Shown: piece after piece, positions 47,755 to 58,678 of the stretch | Position numbering within the stretch: position 1 is the stretch's first letter | How the letters are laid out: each line of letters starts with the position of its first letter | Assembly: GCA_019096065.1 (NCBI GenBank) | Contig: JAGUCH010000007.1 | Span: 3,742,501 to 3,806,500, forward strand | Direction of reading: 5' to 3' | DNA: 64,000 nucleotides | Source of the DNA: Paracyclopina nana | Lineage: Eukaryota; Arthropoda; Copepoda; Cyclopoida; Cyclopettidae | Notes under the pieces: model-generated | The model's database searches: none | What the model was told of the DNA's origin: nothing | Seen by the model: the letters and a program-made list of their open reading frames with translations, nothing else | Translations under genes and position numbers: made by a program

Positions 47755-49478
47755 ATGGAACATACTCGTTTTGGAAATTTCAATTTGTCTGACGAGGAGA
47801 AACTACGAACGCATGGACTCTACAAAAGTGCTTCGTTCAACCACTTTGCGAAAATGAGTGAGCAAGAACTGATGAAGTACTACTACACCCTGCCCAAATT
47901 GGGGCAAACTTCGGCTGCGAGCTCAGCCATTGGCACAAAATTGGCCCCACTCGCTCAGTTTGATGACAAGGATTTTGAGCTGCCAAAGCCTTCTAAACAT
48001 AGACAGAAAGTGAAGTTATTCAAAGCTCTGCTCATTTTCTTCTCCTCGGTGGTCATGGTACGAAATATGTTTTCTTACTTTCTTAGTTAAAGATATAAAG
48101 TTATTGGGCAAATCAAATACAGTTTTTCAAAAAAAGGTGTAAGAAAAAGAAACACAATACTAGAGTTGAGACAGTTTCAGCGTGTAAATGCTAGTAAAAA
48201 TAGTCAAAAAATATGCATACACTCTATGTGAGGCATAAAGTATACATTCACACTTTCAAAGTGTTCCTAATTAATGCAGAGTAACGCCTTGAAGAGAGTA
48301 ACTAATTTCTACCATAAAAACTTCTCCACAATAAATAAGTACTTTCGGGAAAAAATTCATTGCATAAAAGCTGGTAATTTGTGGCTGCTTTTTTATATAA
48401 ACTGATTCAAAGAATTATGACAATTTTTTCAGCAACTTTTAACTGAAGTATTCACAATTCTCAAAGTCGGTCAAATTGTGATATACTACTATAATGTTTT
48501 TTCCCATTTTTTTCCCAGATAGTCGGACTTGCATCCATAGCTCTAGGCCTTTTCTTCATATTAGACGAGGAGCGTGTACAAATGCACCAAATCATTCTGG
48601 TTAATCTCAAAAACGTCAAAGATGTAGCCTCCAGCGAAGCTCAGCCAATGTTATACTTCTTGTCAATTGCTCTCGTAGGCAGTGGATTTCTCATGATTTT
48701 AGCAAGCATGGGCAATTTCATGGCCACATCAAAAGAGAACCAATTTTGGATTGTCATGGTAATCAGACCTCATTTTTGTATTAAAGTACATAAAGAAAAA
48801 CTGCTCATATAGGCTGTGTTCTGCTACACTTCGCTTTTTGCATCCCAGCTCACTTTGGGATTTTTTGGAGTCTCCTTCCATTTACGAGCACAAGAAGATT
48901 TGCGATCTGAGCTCGTGTCTCGATTACAAAAGCAATACAATGAGCCAGGAGGGGAGTTTTTCACGCCAGCTCTGGATTATGTGCAAACAAGGGTAATTCT
49001 GCATATGTGTATATTAATTTTTTCCCATCACACAAAATATGCATGCTGCCCTTTTTGCTCCAGTTCAAATGCTGTGGAATCAGCAAAGAGGAGGATTACA
49101 ACAATTCCAAATGGAAAGAACTTGCTTTGGGCGGAGAAGAGCTGAAATACCCGCTCACCTGTTGCATACTGCACAATGCGAATGATTTGCATAGCTACCT
49201 AAATCCAATTCCTCGCAGCACTCAAAAATGTATGAGCAATGACAGCAGAGTTAGCAGGCAACACAGGCACCATCAGGTAAATACTTTATTCGATTTCGTT
49301 AAAAATAAATTAATTCGTTGCCTAGGGGTGCATTCATGACATTCTTGGATGGGCCACGCTGGACTTTGTTGTCATTGTTGCTGTGAGCATTGGATGTGCC
49401 ATTGTCGAAATGATGAGTGCATGCATATCTTTCTACTTGATGAAGCACCTGAGAAGAAAGTCTCAAGATGGCAGCTGA
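47755..49478 (+). CDS. Tetraspanin with long N-terminal cytosolic tail
   Basis: Five exons (47755-48057, 48519-48758, 48813-48992, 49064-49276, 49326-49478) give 362 aa, all phase 0. About 85 cytosolic residues precede helix 1 (LFKALLIFFSSVVMIVGLAS), far longer than the usual ~10. Helices 2 and 3, the CCG motif (FKCCGISKEEDY), a TCCILHN pair of cysteines, a later GC before helix 4 (DFVVIVAVSIGCAIVEMM) and a short tail complete the fold. Intron 1 (48058-48518) is 461 bp and holds nothing notable. It is unrelated in detail to the tetraspanin at 11.1 kb, so this is not a local duplication. Confidence 0.88.
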
Positions 49479-49552
49479 CAGCAAGTACAACTACAGCCGA
49501 GCTTGCAAGAAGGATTATTCCTGGCTGATTCGCATCTTCAGTACTAAAGGTC

Positions 49553-51627
49553 TCAGCTGCGAGAGGACATTCTTTTCACTGCAGCCATGATTTTCCTACG
49601 TACCGTTGGCTTTTGTATGCCCATCTCGATTAAATCACTTTCCTCTAATAGCTTGAAAGCTTCATAGTCGACCTCTTGCTCCTCAAAAATACTGATGTAC
49701 TTGGCCAAATCCAGATCCCTCAAAACACCACTGACATCCTTGTGCTTCACTTTTCTGCTACTTTTTCTCTCCACTAAGGAATCAGTTCTGGGCCTGAAAT
49801 CGTCATATTTTGATCTTGACTTGGACCTTGAGGGCTTTTGGCGCTGCAGAGAGTGGCTTGATGATCTCTCTGATGTTGTTCTTTTCCTTCCCAGCCTTGA
49901 ATTATAATTACCCAGCAGCTTTGCAGTGTCTATGCTATAAACGATGCTCTCACTGCTGTTCTCAGTGTCATGGTCGAAAATCATGGGTTTCAGCTCTGGT
50001 TCTTCAACAATGACTCCTACATGGGATGCTAAATCCTTTGTGGCTGCTGAAAAGCCCAGAGTGAAAATGAGACTTTCATCTTGAAGATTCACTGCAGCAT
50101 ATGGATTTTGCTCATAGTCTTCAGTAATAGTGATGGATTCAACATCCCATTTGTTGGTCTCTTCAGAAGGTTCATCTGGAATAATGTTGATGGTGACAGG
50201 TGAGGTTATCTTCTCTTCCTGACTGAGAGCCTTGAACCTCCTTGATATTTTGTTCCACCAAGCTTTCAGCCCTTTTGCACTCTGTTTTCTACTTGAACTA
50301 ATTGCAGGTGTACTCATGGACCTTGACAATGCTGATGGAGTTCTGGAATTGGGCAGGAATGCCATAAATGGTGGGGCAACGTTGATGGTTTCCTGAGCCA
50401 ACAACCTGATCATGCTTGTGTCAGTCTCCTCTACAAGAGTGGCCAAATCAAGTGCAGTGCAGCCATTCATAGCTGCAATTGTTGGATCAGCTCCAGCCTT
50501 GAGCAAAATCTTGGCCACTTCACGCTGGCCATAAAAAGTGGCTTGCATCAGTGCTGTCCAGCCATAGCGATAATCCTTGGCATTTAAATTGGCTCCCAAG
50601 CCTATGAGCATTTTGGTCAGCTCCAAATGCCCAATTATTGCAGCCAGCATCAATCCTGTGGCACCAGTCTCTTCTTCAATGGAGTTGACATCCAAATCTT
50701 GGTTGTCACTGAAGAGCTCACCCACAGTCTCTATATCGCCAACTTTGCATGCTTCCAAAAATTCAGCTATCACATCACCACGAATGCTCTCCCTTGTAGA
50801 ATTCCTAATATTAAGTGATTTGGAGCTTGCTTGAAGCAAAACCTCAACACTTTCATGAGCCAGCTCAAAAGCAGTTTTGCCTGCGGCATTGACAACAGTG
50901 ACATCAGCACCGACATTCAAGAGAGATCTGGTTGTGGCATACATTCCTGAACTGGCACTAAACATTAGAGGAGTCCACAATGTGGCCAAAGCTGGAGCAT
51001 TCTTCCAGATTGGCTCTTGATCCAGCAAATAGCTCAAAACAGCTTCATTTCCAAAAAGCGATGCAGTTGCCGCAGGGTGGGGACAACATGGAAACTCTTC
51101 AGAGGCCTCTTCTTCTTCCAAAGCACCAGCTCCAATGAGGAGCCTTAAAAAATACATTTTGTTGGAATATTGAAAAATTATAGAATAGCATAGCCATATT
51201 TACTTGACAGTTGACACATGGCCACTTGCTGCAGCCACATTTAAGGCAGTAGCTCCAAATTTGTTGCGTATTGAGGGAGAAGCTTTAGCCTGGAGGAGTA
51301 TTTTGATTGTTTCATTGTGGCCATGGTAGGAAGCATGATGCAGGGGAGTCCAGCCAGATTTATTGCCCAAGTCCGCATTCGCCCCTTTTGCCAATAGATA
51401 CGTGACAATTTCAGGCTGATTGAGGCAAAGCAATTAATTGCATGACATTGCGTTGAAGTAGGATTTTGACTCACGTGATTATTGGCTGACGCCGCTTGCA
51501 GAGTGGAAATGCCATTTTCATCAGCTTCATCGATGCCAATGCCATGATGAGTGGTGTAGATATTAGCAAGCTGAGTCAAATCGCCAGTTTCAGTTAATTT
51601 TAGTAAGAAATTGAGAGTTATCGACAT
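49553..51627 (-). CDS. ANKS6: Ankyrin-repeat/SAM protein, ANKS6-like
   Basis: Three exons (51627-51475, 51415-51204, 51143-49553) give 651 aa. About ten ankyrin repeats fill residues ~10-320 (for example GWTPLHHASYHGHNETIKIL and GWTALMQATFYGQREVAKIL). A Ser-rich disordered region follows, and the C-terminus is a SAM domain: LDLAKYISIFEEQEVDYEAF then DLIEMGI, very close to the SAM domain of ANKS6 (KYQPIFEEQEVDMEAF). ANKS6 binds ANKS3, NEK8 and INVS in the ciliary inversin compartment. The repeats before SAM and the SAM sequence favour ANKS6 over ANKS3. Confidence 0.85.
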
Positions 51628-51876
51628 TTTGCGCTGCCTAGAAAGCAATTTCCCTCAAATATGAGCAATTGGATAGCATTGTCCTTAAAGAAAGGTCAAA
51701 GGCTACTAAGCTAAACTTCATTAATAAACTCAGTACCTGTCGCACGCGCCTGCTACGACGCAGACTTTCTCTACTCGATGATTGCATAGTCATTGCATTT
51801 CATTAGTTAAATATCACAGCTCGTAAAATATTCGTGGTGTGTGGAAGTTATCAGGAACAAAAGTAAATAGCAGTCT

Positions 51877-53063
51877 TTAGCTATATCTTGAGCTTAACAT
51901 CATGTTGCGTCCTAAGCTGAACATATTGGAGCTCGTTTCCTCAGACGGCTTGCCCCATGATCCTAAAGGTAAAATTAGGACTGTGGCGTTGTCTTCGCAC
52001 GAGTACATCAAGGCTTGGTCGACAAGCCTGGAAGCGGCCATTTGCGGGTCATCACAGTCCATTATGACATTCATTATTTCCTTATCACTCATTGAGCCGC
52101 TCACTCCGTCGGTCATGAGAACGAGAAATTTGTCCTTGCCGTGCTTCAAATTTCTCCGACTCGTGTCCGGTGTGGCTATCACCCCGAAGGGCTTCAAGTC
52201 CAGGTCACCGATGGACCTTGTCATGTTGAGCCTTCCATTCACTCGGAGAGTTTCTTTGCTGTCAGACAATATCTTGCCACCGAGTTTTTCAATGCGGTCT
52301 CTTTCCTCAGGTACCGAAGGATCGTGGTCTACTGTCAGCCTCCTTGGCTCTTTGTCTCTGCACAAAATGGCGACACTGTCCCCTATGTGACCGACGACAA
52401 GTTCATAGCCTCCCCTAATCATGGCAACTGTGGCTGTCGATCCAGGACTCGACATGCCTGGCTTTTTGGGCTTCCAGTGCTTGGCATAGGCCAAATCGAG
52501 ATCCAGAAGTGTCAGCTTCAGAGCAGTTTCCAGATCATCACTGACGTCACTGTCACCTTTGCTCCTTTCGATTCGATGCAGCAGGAATCTCTCTAGACGT
52601 TCTGAGCAGAACTCTGCGCACCCATCGCCACCGTGTCCATCCCACACAGCGAGCACCAGGAGGTTTGGAAAAGGCTCACAAATGGTGTACCTATCTTCCT
52701 TCAAATCGTTTGCACCATTAATGGTTAGTAGGTATTACAATGGTGCGCTTTATGCCTTACTTGGTATGGTCGTCTTCCTTTGTCCGAATAAACGCCAACT
52801 TGACTTTTCCTCAAAATGGGAATTGGAGTTCCTCTGCGAATACTTTGCTCTTCAGACAATGGGAAGTTGATGCGAGTGTCCCAAGCTCCCAGTTGATCAA
52901 TGTCAACGGAAGACGCCATATTTTTACGCGTTTCGTTGCCATCCCGTTTTGTGACCTTCAAATGGCTGTTGGGCAGTCGCAAAGAGTATTTTCGTTGACT
53001 TTGAAGCACTCTGATGTGGAACGAGCTCTGTTTGGAAGCATTTGTCACCGCAGATTTCAGCAT
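51877..53063 (-). CDS. PPM1K: Mitochondrial PP2C-type phosphatase PPM1K
   Basis: Two exons (53063-52761, 52698-51877) give 374 aa, against 372 in human PPM1K. The basic N-terminus (MLKSAVTNASKQSSFHIRVL) fits a mitochondrial presequence. GAWDTRINFP and GTPIPI match the PPM1K-specific lead-in, and the PP2C motifs follow: EDRYTI, VWDGHGG, SSPGSTATVAMIRGGYELVV, NGRLNMTRSIGDLDLK, LMTDGVSG, EDNATVLILPLGSWGK. Metal-binding aspartates are in place. PPM1K dephosphorylates the branched-chain ketoacid dehydrogenase E1 subunit and so promotes breakdown of Leu, Ile and Val. Confidence 0.93.
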
Positions 53064-53224
53064 GATTTAACGCTTCGTACTTTGGCAACAAAAATATTCA
53101 GTGTTGACATTCGGCCAATCAGAGCGCGGAGAAAAGTCTTCTGCGGAAATTCAAACGGAGCGCGGGAAACTCTGCAGTAGCTTTATTAGCAAAAACGATG
53201 AAAATAAATAGAATACATCTATTT

Positions 53225-53766
53225 CTATGCGAACTCTGGGAAGTCAACTTCTCCGAAACTGAGTCCGAAAGCGTCGCACCACACGGTCATCCACTTGATG
53301 TCTTGCACGCGAATGTCTGAGGGCATGCGGAGGACAACCCAATCAGGCTTGTTAGGGTTGGTGCCGTAAGGCCGATCCAGGGGAGTTCCGACATCTTCAG
53401 GGACTGGATAGCCAATGGTTTGCCTGCTTTTCAAGTATTGCCTTCTGTTCTTTCCCTCCGTTGCCACTTGGAAGTAGACACCGAATCCTTGACCGTCATA
53501 GCCGAAATCCTCGATGAGGATCAATGAGTTGTTGTAGGCCCACACCATGCCTTTGACGCCGTGAGTGGTCTTGGCAAACTCCCCAATGGGAATGAGATCC
53601 AAGACTTGAGTTTGACGCTTGTCAATGCCATGTGAATCTTGGTCCATGGGCATTGACATGACCAAAGCCAAAGCCAGGCCAGAAAAATAAAGGACATTCT
53701 GCAATAGGCTTAAATGTTATAAATTGCTCTTTGAAGAAGTGAGCCTCTCACCTTGAGATTGAGCAT
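53225..53766 (-). CDS. Small secreted DM13-domain protein
   Basis: Two exons (53766-53752, 53698-53225) give 162 aa. The signal peptide (MLNLKNVLYFSGLALALVMS) is split by an intron after five codons, and a DKR dibasic site follows. The remainder is a single DM13 domain: THGVKGMVWAYNNSLILIED, FGYDGQGFGVYFQV, then IRVQDIKWMTVWCDAFGLSF, the domain's closing motif. DM13 domains occur in Skeletor-type and other extracellular proteins and are thought to act in redox or electron transfer. Length and the lack of other domains suggest a stand-alone extracellular protein. Confidence 0.88.
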
Positions 53767-54599
53767 GGTCTTGTTGAAATTGAATTGGTACAACTAAAGA
53801 TGTCACTGCTTCAGTGTAGTAGCTTAGCCTGACTTCTTTCTTGTCTCACTCTTGTGGAGTTACTGGGTTGGTGGCTGTCCAACCCCGGCTCCTTTTATTG
53901 AGCAACGAGCAATAATCGAGCCTGATAAAATATCGTGCTACTCCTCGTCCGTACGCAGCCAATGGAAGATGTCCGCCGTCCATGAAGTGCATTGCGTACA
54001 GGAGCAAAGACAAAGCATTTCCTTGTTCTTTCTTAACTTGTCCGCTCGCATATACACTTTTGGAGCAAAATGTCTTTGTGCCCACTAAATCAAGGCGAAG
54101 AGCAATCATCCGTGCTATTCAATTCAAGATATTTTATGTACGGGGTGGTTTTCTCACACTCTGCAGAAATCGCGTGACAACATTACAACAACAACAAAAA
54201 GACACCCTTATATATATAGCTTCTTATCTCTTTTACTTTTAATATCCTTGCAAGGTCGCGAGCTTGCATGACATTTGCCAGATAGATGGGATATCACAAA
54301 GCAAGTGCACCAATAAATTCTTATACTCTTTTGCATCATAGCAACAAAAAGTAGCAGAAAAAAGGCATATCAGATGGACGAACGAATTTCGGGATATATA
54401 TTTACTTTAGCCTAACTTAAGATAAGCATCCAACACGAAGATGACCTTTACATTACATTTGCTGTGTTCAAGCAAGAGGTACTTGTCCTTGAAAATGATC
54501 AATAAACGAGTATCAATAAAGATCTACTTGCCAAGTGTCAACTGTCAAAGTCAATTGCTATAGAATAGCGCGGTAAAATTGGTGGTAGCGTCACAATCG
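53767..54599. other. Intergenic DNA before the retroelement
   Basis: No gene is supported. It should contain the DM13 gene promoter. The exact 3' boundary of the neighbouring retroelement cannot be fixed because its other LTR lies outside the window. Confidence 0.35.
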
Positions 54600-54932
54600 G
54601 TAAAAGCTTGAGCCTTAGCAGGGCTAGACTTGATGAATCAAAGGCCAAAATGAAGGCCCCCCTCGTTGGGGAGCAATGGCGGCCTTCAAGGACGAAAAGA
54701 ATAGATCTCTATCGTTCAAAGGTAAAACAGCAAGTGATTTTATTGCGGCAAAAAGGACGCTAGCTCAGCTGCAGCTAGCGCCAGCGCAACAGCGCTACCA
54801 GACAAACCCCCCTCCGGCCTTTGCTGAGACAAAGGCCGTCAGGTTCGATAACATCAATAAAGAACAATTCTTACAATTCTGGCATTTGAACATTAATTCT
54901 TGTTGGTGCGGCAGACCACGAGTTGCCAGCCT
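54600..54932 (-). other. Candidate 3' end (PPT and LTR start) of the BEL/Pao element
   Basis: On the minus strand, downstream of the last frame, there is a polypurine run AAAGGCCGGAGGGGGG (54808-54823) followed by TTTGTCTGG, as expected for a PPT next to an LTR beginning TG. A second run ACGAGGGGGGC lies near 54660, and an AATAAA-type site near 54745. The assignment is tentative without the 5' LTR for comparison. Confidence 0.4.
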
Positions 54933-57900
54933 CTAGCGAGGTTGCAATCCTTGATGGAGGACGGTGAGCGGCTGGTCAGCGAGGCCGTTGCCAGCGCCAA
55001 AAGCAACCGTGGTCACGTAGTTGCCATCAGACGAGCGGGTCCAGCCAAATTTGACGTGCTTGACTAGACTAAACGTGTGCAGATTGAACACAGCGCATGC
55101 GGCGAAATCATTGATCAGCGTCAAATATGGGACTCGTTGGTGGTGCCAGGCCTCGTGGCCTAGCGCCCCACAAGTTTTGCAGCGAGTCCTCATCATCGGG
55201 CAGGTCTTCAAGACGTGATCAGCAGATTTGCAGCGAGGATACGCGCATTTTACCTTGATCTTGCGGCATGGTGGATCTTTAAATTTTGGCACCTCTTCGC
55301 CCTTTTCTTTTGCCACAGCCGTAGCCAGCCTGCCATACTCCAGACGATGGGCGTTGGATCCGCAGCGTTGGCAGTGATGCGGGGTCTCGAGGCTGGCGTC
55401 GAATAGGTCGACAATGACCTCATGCACGGTCACGTCGTGCAGCTCCTTGCCGCCAGTGATGGTACGGAGCTCAGCCCTGAGCTCGGGTGACAAAGCGAAG
55501 ACGTCCACGGGCATTGCGAGGCCAGTCTTCAAAGACTGGTACATCACGGAGGGCTGATTGACGGTGGCGGCGAACTCGTTCTGGCAGAGGTACGCTGGGG
55601 GAGGCGTCACGGTGGCATCATCCATCCATTCCCGCGCGCCTAGCGGCCGATAGTGGTCAGGGTTCTTGCTCGTTGAATTGGCGAATCTTTGCTTGTTTTT
55701 AACAAAGTTCAACAGCAGAACAATATGCCGATTTGCATCAGCGCGATCATCCATTTCCAGTCGACGCATGATTTTGGCGGCCATTCGCGTCACCAATATG
55801 GCTGGCAGCGCCACGTGGTACCATGCATACAGCATGAGCCCGGCCTCCCATTGTTGCCAAGGCCTCGCAAAGTCGGCCTTTGCGGCCCTGAGCTGCACGC
55901 AACCATCAGCGATGGACACGTCAGGAGGTGGCGCTTCTCGAGGGTGCTCCTTTTTCCATCGATCTTCATGGATCATCTTGAACTTGGTTGGCAGCGTCAA
56001 CCTCGAGGCCACATAGCTAGCGCCAGTCTTCATCTCCGAGTAATGAGTCTGAGGCTGCGGGAAGGCTAGCGCCGCCAAGTTCATCGCATCACAGACTGGG
56101 TAGCAAGGAACATTCATTGCTGTCAGCCGTCGTTGGTCATCGCTGACTGCAAACTGCACCTTCTTCACTGATGAGGCGTTTAGCAACGCCTGGATGGGGG
56201 CAGGAATCTCCACTCCACGCACATTGTCGGTGGCAAATCGGGCATTGACAGTGCCGCCATAATTGACTTGCACCAGCACGCCGACTCCATTAGGAGCCAT
56301 CGCAATAAAGGCCGTGAATGCCTCTGGAGGTGGCCTTGATTGCCCAAAATCTGCCTTTTCATAGGCTGCCTGAGTCCAATTCTCAGTGCAGATCGTCATC
56401 CAGGTGTGCTTGAAGATGGACGCGAAGAACTCATTTTTCTTCAGTGCCTCTTCCAGCCTTGGCCATTGATTGGGATCATCATACGTGAGGAGGTTGCGTC
56501 GACCTTCGGCCATCCTCAAGTCGAACGGGCCCTGGCCCGCCCAGCCGTCTTGCTCAGCCATCCCTAGCGGGTAATAGGCTAGACAAGCATCGTCATCCAC
56601 GCCGTGGTATATGGCGTCCTTCGGCTCTTGCGCAATGGGCAGCTTGGAGTCGCACAACTCCTCCGGGCAGGTGGCTCCAGGCGGCTCGCCTGCCAGCCTC
56701 GCACGAGCCACGCTGCAGGGCGATACCAGTTCGGAAGATGGCAAGGGGCAAGGAGGGGCTGCCAGCATGGTCTCAGCAGCTCCGCCCCAGGGGCTGAGGG
56801 CGCAGAGGAGTCCTGAGGCCGAAAAGTCCCTGAGAACTTGGGCCTCAGCCTGGTAGGACCCAAAATCGTCGAATTCGGACAGCCATCGCAGTGACCTGCC
56901 CTGGTCCCTTAGCGGGAAGGCCTGGAGCAGCGACCGCAGCGCGGCCTCATCAGGGCCCTCTTCAGGATCCACAGGTTGCCCGCTGCGAACTTGTTGGCGG
57001 ATTCCAGCGAGGAGCCTGAAAATGCGTGAGCATTTCAGCAGGCCGTCCAATGCGTCTTCTTTTTGCTCATCAGACAGCGTCATGGCCACCGTCTCCTCGG
57101 GCTTCTTGGTCAGGTTGACGACCTGCTTCTTGAAGATGTGCACGTGGTGCATCAGCATCACCTTGAGGGGGTCCATGCCATCCGACAAAGCTGCCATCCT
57201 GCAGGCGTCACGATAAGGGGCATTTACCCGCTGGATCAGCCTAGCGGCCTCGCGACGGTCGTCATCCGGCAATCGAGGCCCATAATCGACCTTCCAGGCC
57301 ATAATGGCCACCCGTCCACTAGCGTAGAGGGTGATGCGGAGGTCGTTCGTCATTTCCAACCATTCATCCATATAATACGCGGCCTCGAATCCCCAGTCCC
57401 TTGCGAAACTGGCCGCACGCTCATTGAGGTCTTCTTCTCGGGTGTTGGAGTGGATGTCCTCGGCGGTAACCAGGATCTCCGGCACGTCGCATCCCGGGGT
57501 GAAGTAGGCCCAGTCGAAGGGCTGGCCACTGAGCTCACGCTCCAGGACCGAGTCAGATCGTCGGATTGGATTGGGGCGGCGCGGATCAAATTCAGGCTCG
57601 CGGGGGAATTCCGCCACGGGTGGCACTGGGCGGTGAGCCATGGCCTCGACTTCCCATTCCTTGACCGGCCTCGGGGCTTGATTGGCATACGACGCCTCCC
57701 TGGCATTGCGCTTCTCAAGGGAGTGCTTGGCCCGATAGCGAGCACCGTCTCCAGTGTCCTCGGTGTCCTCGGCGAATTGCAGCCGGCGGCGTTGAGGTGA
57801 TCGGCGATCTCTTGACCGGCGTCGAGACGCGTCTCTCCTGGGGGACCTAGAACGGGTGCGTGAGCGTTTGCGGGATTTACGAGAGCTGGCCTTGCGACCA

Positions 57901-58115
57901 GCCGAATCGGCCTTGCGACCTTCGGACTCATACCTTCCTTCGGGCCGGGGACGTGCAGCAGCCGAGGTCCCTGGAGTAGCCTCCAGGGATTGATTGTCGT
58001 CCAGAATGCGATCGTCTCTTTCGTCGGTGATCATGAGGGCTTCATCGTCCTCGTTTTGCCCCAGGGTTGGGGGACGAGGCTCCACGGGTGGAGGTTGGAC
58101 TTCTTTTTCAGCCAT
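54933..58115 (-). CDS. Retroelement third frame: RS-rich protein with Cys/His knuckles
   Basis: 1060 aa from the first ATG (MAEKEVQPPPVEPRPPTL); the frame is open from 58274. Residues ~67-111 are an Arg/Ser-rich stretch (RKRSRTRSRSPRRDASRRRS). A large globular region follows, then a C-terminal cluster of knuckle-like motifs: HCQRCGSNAH, CAYPRCKSADHVLKTC and RCKTCGALGHEAWHH. There is no signal peptide or membrane helix, so it is not an envelope protein although it occupies the env position after pol. Within ~600-765, IPAPIQALLNASSVKKVQFA followed by SDDQRRL and later LYAWYHVALPAILVTRM faintly recalls DEDD 3'-5' exonucleases, with acidic residues of motifs I and III missing. Nucleic-acid binding is the only role I would infer. 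It could instead belong to a separate nested element. Confidence 0.7.
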   Translation of the reverse strand: MAEKEVQPPPVEPRPPTLGQNEDDEALMITDERDDRILDDNQSLEATPGTSAAARPRPEGRYESEGRKADSAGRKASSRKSRKRSRTRSRSPRRDASRRRSRDRRSPQRRRLQFAEDTEDTGDGARYRAKHSLEKRNAREASYANQAPRPVKEWEVEAMAHRPVPPVAEFPREPEFDPRRPNPIRRSDSVLERELSGQPFDWAYFTPGCDVPEILVTAEDIHSNTREEDLNERAASFARDWGFEAAYYMDEWLEMTNDLRITLYASGRVAIMAWKVDYGPRLPDDDRREAARLIQRVNAPYRDACRMAALSDGMDPLKVMLMHHVHIFKKQVVNLTKKPEETVAMTLSDEQKEDALDGLLKCSRIFRLLAGIRQQVRSGQPVDPEEGPDEAALRSLLQAFPLRDQGRSLRWLSEFDDFGSYQAEAQVLRDFSASGLLCALSPWGGAAETMLAAPPCPLPSSELVSPCSVARARLAGEPPGATCPEELCDSKLPIAQEPKDAIYHGVDDDACLAYYPLGMAEQDGWAGQGPFDLRMAEGRRNLLTYDDPNQWPRLEEALKKNEFFASIFKHTWMTICTENWTQAAYEKADFGQSRPPPEAFTAFIAMAPNGVGVLVQVNYGGTVNARFATDNVRGVEIPAPIQALLNASSVKKVQFAVSDDQRRLTAMNVPCYPVCDAMNLAALAFPQPQTHYSEMKTGASYVASRLTLPTKFKMIHEDRWKKEHPREAPPPDVSIADGCVQLRAAKADFARPWQQWEAGLMLYAWYHVALPAILVTRMAAKIMRRLEMDDRADANRHIVLLLNFVKNKQRFANSTSKNPDHYRPLGAREWMDDATVTPPPAYLCQNEFAATVNQPSVMYQSLKTGLAMPVDVFALSPELRAELRTITGGKELHDVTVHEVIVDLFDASLETPHHCQRCGSNAHRLEYGRLATAVAKEKGEEVPKFKDPPCRKIKVKCAYPRCKSADHVLKTCPMMRTRCKTCGALGHEAWHHQRVPYLTLINDFAACAVFNLHTFSLVKHVKFGWTRSSDGNYVTTVAFGAGNGLADQPLTVLHQGLQPR

Positions 58116-58276
58116 GTTCAGTCGAACTCGAGAACGGAAACACCAAGTAGTGCTGAGTTGATTGCTGAGGCGATCCGGAAGTCGCGTTTTCCTTTTTGAA
58201 AAATAAAGAGTGTCTTTTTCTAGTAGGGTGCCCCCCTCGTATCCGAGTGTAGGAGGGCGCGAAATGCTGAGCACGA

Positions 58277-58678
58277 TTAATCTGATTGGTTGCGAGCGAA
58301 AGCGCGCGTGCGCGGTCTTTCGAATTGCGGACTTTGGCTTGGCGCGATTGGCGTCAAAAGTTCCGAACGGCCTTTCGCTGCGCGACGGGCCGACAACACC
58401 GCATTCATGGCTCGCTCTAACGCCGGCAAATCTTCCGTGTTTGATTGTGCGGCGCGACGCGCTGCAACCACAGCTTTTATTGCAGCGTCCAGAGCTTTCT
58501 CTTGTTTGTGCTGCTCTGCTTTTGACGGTTCTTCCAAGCGGCTCTCTTGGAATTGGGCATGGTTACTAGTACTAGCTGACCTACCTGGACATTCTTCGCA
58601 AATGCTCTCCATTTTGGTAGCCGGTGGACTTGAACTAACCATTGTTGCAGCCAAGTCTCCCACAATTCCTGTTGACAT
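58277..58678 (-). CDS. Small frame overlapping the end of pol
   Basis: 133 aa starting at an ATG (MSTGIVGDLAATMVSSSPPA), overlapping the last ~200 bp of pol in another frame and ending three bases before the open stretch of the third frame. It is Ala/Glu/Arg-rich and helical (ALDAAIKAVVAARRAA, then AVLSARRAAKG). It could be a frameshifted pol C-terminus or an accessory protein. No family recognised. Confidence 0.35.
   Translation of the reverse strand: MSTGIVGDLAATMVSSSPPATKMESICEECPGRSASTSNHAQFQESRLEEPSKAEQHKQEKALDAAIKAVVAARRAAQSNTEDLPALERAMNAVLSARRAAKGRSELLTPIAPSQSPQFERPRTRAFARNQSD

Noticed and set aside
11119-49478. Local duplication of the two tetraspanins
   Set aside because: Exon phases, tail lengths and loop sequences differ, so they are separate family members.
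54676-54936. Plus-strand 86-aa frame beginning MAAFKDEKNRSLSFKG
   Set aside because: Lies across the likely PPT/LTR start of the retroelement, with no domain and no splice partners.
57063-57800. 245-aa plus-strand frame
   Set aside because: Antisense shadow of the GC-rich retroelement third frame.
54933-58115. Retroviral-type envelope in the third frame
   Set aside because: Position fits env, but there is no signal peptide, fusion peptide or membrane anchor, and the RS stretch and knuckles point to nucleic-acid binding.
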